This document shows, in pieces, positions 57,125 through 64,000 of a stretch of DNA of 64,000 nt. Positions within the stretch are counted from its first letter, which is position 1. Every line of letters begins with the position of its first letter. The stretch is from Rapana venosa. Lineage: Eukaryota > Mollusca > Gastropoda > Neogastropoda > Muricidae. The position numbers were made by a program, and so were the translations under genes. The notes under the pieces were generated by a model that saw only the letters and a program-made list of their open reading frames with translations, was not told where the DNA came from and did no database searches. Location of the stretch: NCBI GenBank assembly GCA_028751875.1, contig CM054153.1, positions 10,343,636 through 10,407,635 on the forward strand, in the 5' to 3' direction.

Positions 57125-57419
57125 AAGATAAAGGTAAAGGAGTCCCATAACCTATAAGGTCGTAGGGGGAGCGAGGCGTCAGAGACCTCACTTCTCTAGG
57201 GGCCGGCATATTGAGGGCGGCGCCCATCTCCTCTCCCTCGCTGCTTTACCTTCCCTGACCCTAAAGAGGGCAGGTACCCATTTACAGCTGGGTGAACTGG
57301 GGGAACTGTACTGAAGCCAAGGCGCACAAACGGTCACCTATCCAACTGGTAACCACGCTCGACGCTGCTTAACTCGGCTGGGGGAAAGCGAGTGCTCCGA
57401 CCACTGAGCTATCCCGTCC
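57125..57419 (-). mobile_element. Chimeric tRNA-5S SINE (family B), copy 4
   Basis: Full-length, with tRNA-like A-box end at 57,395-57,419 and 5S-like block at about 57,330-57,375. Flanked by the 11-bp direct repeat CCTTTACTGTA (57,114-57,124 and 57,420-57,430), a target-site duplication. Confidence 0.88.
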
Positions 57420-57539
57420 CCTTTACTGTACTCGCACAATTCCGCACATCCCATGGTATACCTCTTTAAGTCACGGCTGGTTGAAACTCGGGCTGCTCTC
57501 CCCGCTGGAAACCGCGTCGCCACAAGAGCAGCGCCACCC

Positions 57540-57868
57540 ATTATTTTCTTTTTCTTTTCCTGTCTGCATATACATCTATTGGTTTTTATCAGAGTGACTT
57601 TTTTTCTACAGAACTTTGCCAGGGACAACTCCCTTGTTGCCGTGGGTTCTTTTACGTGCACTAAATTAGTGTTGCACACAGGACCTCGAATTATCGTCTC
57701 ATCCGGAAGACTAGAACCCAGACCACCACTCATGGTCTAGTGGACGGGGGGGAAAGATTCGGGCACAAACGGGGGCACAAACGGGGATCGAACCACCACA
57801 CACTTGGAACTCGGACTTTTCGCTTTCTAGGCAGGTGCGTTACCTCTAGACCACCCATCATCAGCAAA
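57540..57868 (-). mobile_element. tRNA-derived SINE (family E)
   Basis: The head on the minus strand has 'tggtctagaggtaacgc' (A-box) and 'gtggttcgatccccg' (strong B-box) at 57,780-57,868. The body contains 'cgtgggttcttttacgtgc' and 'cacacaggacctcg...tcatccggaagac', resembling the conserved central domain found in many invertebrate SINEs (I suspect the Nin-DC type, from memory). An internal 'cgggcacaaacggggg' is duplicated near 57,755-57,780. Confidence 0.8.
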
Positions 57869-57889
57869 AGGCAACAACAACACAAAAAA

Positions 57890-58080
57890 AAAGGAAAAAA
57901 AAGAAAAAAGAAAAAAAGAAAAGAAAAACAACACCCCCATCCCAGAAAACAAACTCCCCCGAACACACACACAACACACACACACAACACACACACACAC
58001 ACACACACAACACACACACACACACACACACCTACCTACCTACCTATCTATCTATCTATCTATCTACATATCTATTTATC
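57890..58080. repeat. A-rich, (CA)n and (CTAC)/(CTAT)n microsatellites
   Basis: Interrupted CA runs 57,963-58,030, then CTAC and CTAT tetramers. Confidence 0.95.
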
Positions 58081-58171
58081 TATGTTCAAGGCAAACACTA
58101 AACTCCACATTTCTCTGTCGTCTTGCCAACCTCTTCTGTGCATGCATGCGCAGGGAGAGTCATCAATGTGT

Positions 58172-58202
<31 letters not shown>

Positions 58203-58664
58203 CACACTTCAAGCAAACCCCAGTTCCAGTTATCCTCATGTTCATCTGTCTTAGCATTTACCTGGCATTACTCTCACTTCTCGAAATCCAAAAGCCAGCA
58301 CGCAGCACACTTTTACAATATAATTCTCTACTTAAACACTTTGTGAAAAAAATGAACCAGAGAGTGTTCTCCATAGCCCCCCCTCCCCCCCCACCCTCCA
58401 CATAGAAAGGCGACTACTTGACATTTCGACGCGACCAAAGTGTGTGTGGCCATAGTCCGCTATTTACTGAGTTAAGAGAGACAATGGCGAAAAGTACACA
58501 GACATTGATGGGAATGAATATTGTGAAAGGGCTATGATAAAAGACGTTGAAAATGATGGGAGTGGCTATTTTGTGAAAGTGCAGCAGGTTTTCTTACAAA
58601 GTGCCCTTTGTCATCCTATGGCTGACAGGCCAGACAATAAAGGAGGAGGAAGATATTGTTTTAT
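58081..58664. other. Unannotated spacer
   Basis: CA run at 58,171-58,198; C-rich patch 58,376-58,395. No recognised gene. Confidence 0.4.
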
Positions 58665-58985
58665 TTATTTCATTTCTTTTATTTCGAGGATAATGGAATA
58701 AGCATTCATATGCTTTTTATTTATTTATTTATTTATTATTATTTTTTTATTCTCCAGTTCCCGTCTGTATGTAGTTTTGTAAATTTTGTCATCCATTCCC
58801 ACCGGCACACAATGGCCTACTCTTTGGAAAAACGGAACGGGTTTTAGCGTGTGCGCAAGATGTGTGTGTGTGTGTGTGTTCGCACACGGGACCTCAGTTT
58901 ATAGACTTTCCGAAGGACTTTGGGGGGAGTGAAGTCGGAACTGATGTTAACCCCAGAGGAAATAATTATCATCCTGTTAACCCCG
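58665..58985 (-). mobile_element. SINE family A copy (minus), head-to-head with the next
   Basis: Tail block 'gataatggaataagcat', TTTA expansion, 'cacacaatggcctactctt' (58,805) and 'cgcacacgggacctcagttt' (58,880). The head region is degraded near 58,960. An internal (GT)n lies at 58,861-58,879. Confidence 0.8.
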
Positions 58986-58989
58986 TGAG

Positions 58990-59430
58990 ACAAAGGCTAT
59001 TAGCACTAGTGGTTAGAGCGTTGCACTCGCGATCTGACGGCCCGGGTTCGAGCCACCACCGATGCCTTCCTTCTTCAAGCGGCTTGTCCCCTCTGGAATC
59101 CAACATCACCAACTCCACTCCACGAAAGTCCTTCAGATGAGATTATAAGCCAAGGCCCCGTGTGCGAACGCACGCAGAACATTATTGCGCATAATATAAC
59201 TATTAAAAACCCGTTCCGCGCTTCAGAAGAGTAGGCCATTTCGTGCCAGTAGGAATGGATGACAAAATTAAAGAAAATGGCATGAATACTGGTGTCGTGT
59301 TTTCTTTAGACATCGCTCCAGAAGTCGGAATAGGGCTACCTTAATCGGGGGCAAAAAACGGCTGCATACGCAAAAATCTCACCATTGGTGAACCTCGGAG
59401 CTCTAGCCGAGGAACGAAAAAAAAAAAATC
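58990..59430 (+). mobile_element. SINE (plus), full length with clear tRNA head
   Basis: Head 'tagcactagtggttagagcg' (A-box) and 'cccgggttcgagcc' (B-box) at 58,998-59,052. The A-type body follows ('gtccttcagatgagattat', 'gaagagtaggccattt'), then the alternative 3' end 'ggtgaacctcggagctctag' and an A-tail at 59,417-59,428. Body text is complementary to the preceding minus-strand SINE. Confidence 0.85.
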
Positions 59431-59469
59431 CCTATTCGCACAGACTAGGAGACAAGAGAATCGAGGGAG

Positions 59470-59721
59470 AATGGAGGGAGTGGGGGTGGGGGTTGGGGGT
59501 GTGGGGGGGGGGGGGGGGAGAAGGGCAGTACTGTCAGATGTCGTTCCCATGTCAGGTCACGTGCAAACCATTTATCGTCTGCTTCAGCTGATGAGTTTCT
59601 CCTGGTTTCTTTGCCGAGTGGGGGTGGCTTCCTGGTTATAGGGTGGGCTGTTGACCTGTGTGGGTGTGGGTGTGTTGTGTTGTGTTGTGTTGTGTTGTGT
59701 TTGTGTTGTGTGTGTGTGTGT

Positions 59722-59785
<64 letters not shown>

Positions 59786-59789
59786 TATG

Positions 59790-59832
<43 letters not shown>

Positions 59833-59850
59833 GTATGAGAGAGAAACTCT
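59470..59850. repeat. G-rich and (TGTGT)n-(GA)n low-complexity
   Basis: G-run at 59,502-59,518, TGTGT pentamers at 59,668-59,700 and two long GA arrays with a 'tatga' interruption (59,718-59,840). Confidence 0.9.
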
Positions 59851-60014
59851 GAAACTCTGAAATGAAATGAATACAGGCCAACAGCCCCTTTCATGGGGGG
59901 AAACCTAAACATTATTCTGACATAATATTATAACATGATCAAGAAACACAATACTGGTACTACATGAACATGTTCACTGAAAGAAAAAAAAATCAAACAA
60001 AACAAACAACTATG

Positions 60015-60017
<3 letters not shown>
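59851..60017. other. Unannotated spacer
   Basis: Short AT-rich spacer between GA arrays. Confidence 0.4.

Positions 60018-60068
<51 letters not shown>
60018..60068. repeat. (GA)n microsatellite
   Basis: About 50 bases of GA; followed by CT/CTGT low-complexity to about 60,180. Confidence 0.95.
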
Positions 60069-60071
<3 letters not shown>

Positions 60072-60267
60072 ATGTGTGTGCGCTCTCTCTCTGTCTCTGT
60101 CTCTCTCTGTCCTCTGTGTGTTTGTCTCTCTGTTTGTGTGTCTGTCTCTGTATTTGTCTGTCTGTCTGTCTCTGATTGTTCCAATAGTAACTGATGGGTC
60201 TCTATGATCGTTCATGAGAAGCAGAAGCCATGTGAACTGACCTGACTGAAAATGTGTGTCACTCCCT

Positions 60268-60345
60268 CGCTCTCTCTGTCTGTCTGCCTGTCTGTCTGTC
60301 CGTCTGCCTGTCTGTCTGTCTGTCTGTCTCTCTCACACACAGATA
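60268..60345. repeat. (CTGT)n microsatellite
   Basis: CTGT/CTGC tetramers. Confidence 0.9.
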
Positions 60346-61039
60346 TTTTTTCCTTTCTTTTTCGCAGTCTATCAATTACTCCAATAATTTGTTCTCCCTG
60401 TTTTTAGATTTTTTTTGCAGGGGTTGCTTTTGTCTGTCCCTGTTAGTTGCCATCCATTAACCTGTGTTGTTATCTGTGCTTGTGAAACAAGCCGTTAGTT
60501 TTCTGCCGTGTTATTTCGTGCTTATTTCTTCTTCTTTTGAGTTGATTTTGTTCTTGTCTTTTTATGTTTTCTTCGTTCTCTTATTTTTTCTTTCCCTTTT
60601 CGTTTAAAAAAATCCTTGTAATTTTTTTTTTGGCAGTCTTTATCTGTTTTATGTGTTGGGCTTATTTTATGAGTTTGCAATTTTGTCCTGTTTTGTTAGT
60701 GTTTTTTTCTTTCGTTCTGTATTTGTTCTGTTCATGTTCTCTATTTTCTGTTGGTTGTATTTGTGCATCTGGTTTAAGAGTGGGCAATTTTGTTCCTTTC
60801 CGTTGTTATTGCTTTGGTCCTTTGTTCTCTCCCTTGATTCTGTTTATTTTTGGTGTTTTCTTTTTTTCCCTCTCCAGTTTTGTCTTACTTCGGGTTATCT
60901 TTACTTTTTTGTGGGGTGTCTTTTTTCCCCCTTTTGATTTTGTTGGGTGTTCTGTTTCTTTTTGTTATTGTGTTTCTGACTTTCTGACTTTCCAGTTTTT
61001 TTCCTTCAACTTTGCCATGTGTACTTTGTTTTCTTTTTT
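60346..61039. other. T-rich spacer
   Basis: T-rich sequence with no recognised gene. The long Phe-rich frame crossing it continues into the CTTT array and is not a gene. Confidence 0.5.
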
Positions 61040-61640
61040 TGTACTTTTTTTCTTTCTTTCTTTCTTTCTTTGCTTTTCTTTCTGTCTTTACTTTACTTTT
61101 ATTCTTAGTTTCTTTCATCTTTCTTTTCTTTGCATTTCTTTCTTTCTTTCTTTACTTTACTTTTCTTTCTTTCTTTCTTTCATCTTACTTTTCTTTTCTT
61201 TTCTTTCTTTCTTTCTTTCTTTCTTTCTTTTCTTTCTTTTCTTTCTTTTCTTTCTTTCTTTCATTTCTTTTCTTTCTTTTCTTTCTTCTTTTCTTTCTTT
61301 CTTTTCTTTCTTTCTTTCTTTCTTTCTTTCTCTCACTTTTCTCTTTCTTTCTCTTTCTTTCTTTCTTTCTTTCTTTCTTTCATCTTTCTTTTCTTTCTTT
61401 CTTTTCTTTCTTTCTTTCTTTTCTTTCTTTCTTTCTTTCTTTCTTTTCTTTCTTTCTTTCTTTTCTTTTCTTTCTTTCTTTCTTTCTTTCATCTTCTTTC
61501 TTTTCTTTCTTTTCTTTCTTTCTTTCATCCTTCTGTTCTTTCTTTTCTTTCTTTCTTTCTTTTTTCTTTCTTCTTTCTTTCCCTTTCTTTCTTTCCCTTT
61601 CATCTTCATTTTCATTCATTCATTCATTCATTTCTTTCTT
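61040..61640. repeat. 600-bp homopyrimidine (CTTT)n tract
   Basis: Nearly pure C/T on the plus strand, mostly CTTT with CTTTT and CAT interruptions, ending in (ATTC)n. Candidate for triplex (H-DNA) formation. Confidence 0.95.
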
Positions 61641-61957
61641 TCTTCTTTACTTCCTTCAACATTTCTTTCTTTTCTTCCTTCTTTCCTTTCCTCCTTTTAT
61701 CCATTCTTTCTTCCTTTCTGTCTGTCCGTCATTCTTTTAAAAAAAAAATCTCTTGTACACGTACATTTCTCCAACACTCCTTTATCATTCCTTTTATTTC
61801 CTGTCCATCTAATCTTGACCTTCCTATTTCCCCCTTTCTTACCTAATTACTCCTACATATTTTCCACTTTCTTGCTTAGTTTAAACCTCCACTTTTATCT
61901 ATCATTTCTTCATTCATTTTTTCCCCTAAGCCATCACCAACTTTCTTAGAGGATTAT
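61641..61957. other. Pyrimidine-rich spacer
   Basis: C/T-rich, degenerate continuation of the tract. No gene. Confidence 0.4.
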
Positions 61958-61969
61958 AAACCTCATGAC

Positions 61970-62371
61970 TCCCCCGTGGGACTCCGGGGTATGCTTGCAA
62001 AGCGAGCATTGCAAGAATAGGATCCCTGCCCTCCAACCAGGCATATCGTAAGAGGCGACTAAGGCGGAACCCTTCCTCCAGGTTGGGGGTTGGGAACAGG
62101 GCTTACAACCCTGTCCCGTAAAAGAAGAGAAGTTACAGAAACAGCAACAGAGAAAACTTCTACTTTTGCGTGCGAAGGACCTCCCGGGTCCAGTGAGACT
62201 CGTATGAATGCTGATGGACAAAGCTGAGAGGAGGAGAACTGTAGAAAGCGAGATAAAGGCCACGCAGCACTCTTGGGGATCAGTGACTAGGTTGGCCCAG
62301 GATAGGCAGGAGTGGAAGCGCTTTGTTGCTGCCCTACACACCACTGGGTGTAATGGTTAATGATGATGATG
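61970..62371 (+). mobile_element. 402-bp LINE-derived non-autonomous element
   Basis: Flanked by a 12-bp direct repeat AAACCTCA(T/C)GAC (61,958-61,969 and 62,372-62,383). The left part looks like a LINE 5' region ('taagaggcgactaaggcgg', 'gggaacagggcttacaaccc'). The right part encodes the end of a LINE ORF2 tail (RRRTVESEIK, then LAQDRQEWKRFVAALH and a stop), followed by an (ATG)n tail. Everything between, including endonuclease and RT, is missing. Confidence 0.75.
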
Positions 62372-62383
62372 AAACCTCACGAC

Positions 62384-62694
62384 CAGCATTTTAGATGAAG
62401 GCAAGAGCATTCCACCCCCAAAACCGGTGTGTGATATTCCCTGCGCGCTGAAAACAATGGAAGAGGACAATAAAACATAGGTGTGCTTCTAGGCAATTGC
62501 AGATCAGAGGCTGACTGAGAAATGGAGAAAAAAACCAACAACAATACTGTACGTGAGGAAGTATCTTTTAACTCTCTCTTGACGTGCGAAAAGACAGCCT
62601 GCAAGGGGAAGCAAGCGTGGCAGTGATTGCAAGGGGCGCTAACTCTGCACGTGTGTGAGCAGACGGCCTGCATGCTATTATTTGTTTGTTGTAG
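62384..62694. other. Unannotated spacer
   Basis: No recognised gene or repeat. Confidence 0.4.
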
Positions 62695-62736
62695 TTATTG
62701 CTGTTGTTGTTGTTGTTGTTGTGGTGGTGGTGGTGT
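62695..62736. repeat. (GTT)n-(GTG)n microsatellite
   Basis: TTG triplets grade into GTG triplets. Confidence 0.9.
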
Positions 62737-62749
62737 ATGTGCGCCATGG

Positions 62750-63492
62750 GAGGGGGCGGGAGGGGGGTGGGTGGAAGGTGGGAGGTGATGAGGAAGGGGG
62801 GGGGGGGTAAGGGTGAGGTGATAAATGAGGTGATGAGGGAGTAAGGGGTGGAGTGATGAGGGAGATGATGAAGGAGGTGATGGAGGAATAAAGGGTGAGG
62901 TGGTGAGGGGGTAATGGGTGGAGGTGATGAGGAGGTAATGGGTGAGGTGATGAGGGGGGAGGGGTAAAGGATGAGGTGATGAGGGGGTAATGGATGAGGT
63001 GATGAAGGGTGGGGGTAAAGGGTGAGGTGATGATGAGGTAAGGGTGAGGTTATGGAGGTGATGTGGAGAGTGAGAAGGAAGCGATGAGGGAGGTGATGTA
63101 ATGTGTGTGTGTGAGGGGTGGGGGTGGGGTTAAGAGGTGAGGTGATGAGGGAGGGGTAAGGGGGTGAGGTATTATGAGGGGATAAGGGGTGAGGTGATGA
63201 GGTAATAAGGGGTGAGGTGATGAGATGAGGGGTGAGGTGATGAGGGAGATGATGAGGGTGTAAGGGTGAATGATGAGGGAGGTGGTAAGGGGATAGGTGA
63301 GCAGGGGGTAATGGGTGAGTGTTGAGGGGAGGTAAGGGTTGAGGTGATAGCGGGTAAGGGTGAGGTGATGAGAGGGTAATGGGGTAATGGGGTAATGGGT
63401 GAGGTGTTGAGGGGGGTAAGGGATGAGGTGATGAGGAGGGTAAAGAGGTGATGAGGGGGTAAGGGGTGAGGTGATGAGGGGGGTGATGAGGA
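62750..63492. repeat. G-rich minisatellite 'ggtgaggtgatgaggg'
   Basis: Units of about 16-35 bp: 'gggtgaggtgatgaggg' plus 'ggtaa' or 'agtaagg' extension, with irregular period. Plus strand almost without C. The His/Pro/Leu-rich reverse frame is an artefact. Confidence 0.92.
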
Positions 63493-63630
63493 TTCAGACT
63501 TGTGTCAGGACCTCTTACACACACACCAATCAAGAGAGGACAAGTGAATCCCCTAGGAAGCTGGTTGACTGCGAAGGAAGAGGGTGGGGGTAGGTGGGTG
63601 GGTAAGGGAAGGATAAAAAAAAATGTTAAG
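63493..63630. other. Unannotated spacer
   Basis: Short spacer, no gene. Confidence 0.4.
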
Positions 63631-63923
63631 TATTGGTAAACGAAGAAAAAAAGGAGAGAAGGCAGAAGGAGGAAAAGGAGTTAGAGGAGGAGGAGGAGGA
63701 GAAGGAGGAGGAGGAAGAATTGCGAAGAAGAAGAATTGCGAAGATGAATTGCGAAGATGAATTGCGAAGAATTGCGAGGAAGCATTGCAAACGAGAAGAA
63801 TTGCGAAGAAAAAGAAGAAGAATTGCGAAGAAGAATTGCGAAGAAGAATTGCGAAGAAGAATTGCGAAGAAGAATTGCGAAGAAGAAGAAGAAGAAGAAT
63901 TGCGAAGAAGAATTGCGAAGAAG

Positions 63924-63955
<32 letters not shown>

Positions 63956-64000
63956 GAAGAAGAAGTAGAAGAAGAAGAAGAAGAAGAAGAAGAAGAAGAA
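63631..64000. repeat. (GAA)n / 'gaattgcgaagaa' array, runs off the window
   Basis: GAG/GAA triplets, then 'gaattgcgaa' units spaced by GAA triplets, ending in more than 90 bases of nearly pure GAA. Glu/Lys/Arg-rich frames are artefacts. The array is cut by the window edge. Confidence 0.95.

Noticed and set aside
57780..57868. Functional tRNA gene
   Set aside because: Good A and B boxes, but no complete cloverleaf, and it is continuous with a SINE body; the same holds for the other tRNA-like heads.
60564..61949. 461-residue Phe/Leu/Ser protein resembling a multi-pass membrane protein
   Set aside because: Translation of T-rich and CTTT-repeat DNA; all three plus frames look alike.
63633..63956. 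Glu/Lys/Arg-rich coiled-coil protein
   Set aside because: Product of GAA and 'gaattgcgaagaa' repeats only.

Overview
This is repeat-dominated eukaryotic nuclear DNA. It has no operons, no ribosome-binding-site-led genes and no dense coding. Four short blocks on the minus strand are the only confident host-gene sequence: two exons of the nuclear cap-binding subunit CBP80 (NCBP1) and two exons of a REEP5/Yop1-type ER membrane-shaping protein. Their intron signals, many LINE clades, tRNA-headed SINEs, a TTAA-flanked piggyBac-like MITE and long microsatellites point to a metazoan. The SINE with the body text 'acatacccagcatgc' and the retrotransposon spectrum suggest a mollusc, probably a marine gastropod. 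That placement is inference from memory, not a database result.

Layout. 1-3,240: G/C-rich minisatellite whose strand polarity flips at 700/701, then a poly-G tract and homopolymer-inflated sequence. 3,240-22,700: SINE and LINE debris around three weak candidate plus-strand exons (8.67, 12.95 and 16.65 kb). 22,787-29,670: a perfect 60-bp satellite, a large inverted repeat and a 3.6-kb minisatellite. 30.5-34.7 kb: poly-C, a 50-bp-class tandem repeat and a nearly complete but broken LINE with endonuclease and RT. 34.7-43.7 kb: mostly unrecognised intergenic or intronic DNA with a few SINEs. 43.7-50.45 kb: the CBP80 and REEP exons with SINEs, a piggyBac-like MITE and a decayed LINE ORF1-like stretch in the introns. 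50.6-52.96 kb: a broken RTE-type LINE. 53-64 kb: almost entirely microsatellites, minisatellites and SINEs, ending inside a GAA-rich array that continues past the window.

The most interesting content is how the mobile elements are built. One SINE family joins a tRNA 5' half to a 5S-rRNA internal-promoter-like block; four copies are present and three carry clear target-site duplications. A second set of SINEs shares a body under several different tRNA heads. One of these copies carries a 31-bp perfect foldback, and another pair lies head to head. A 402-bp element keeps only the two ends of a LINE and has a 12-bp target-site duplication.

Reading frames are broken even in exons that should be conserved, and several homopolymers exceed 30-60 bases. 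Part of the apparent decay may therefore be long-read consensus error rather than biology.
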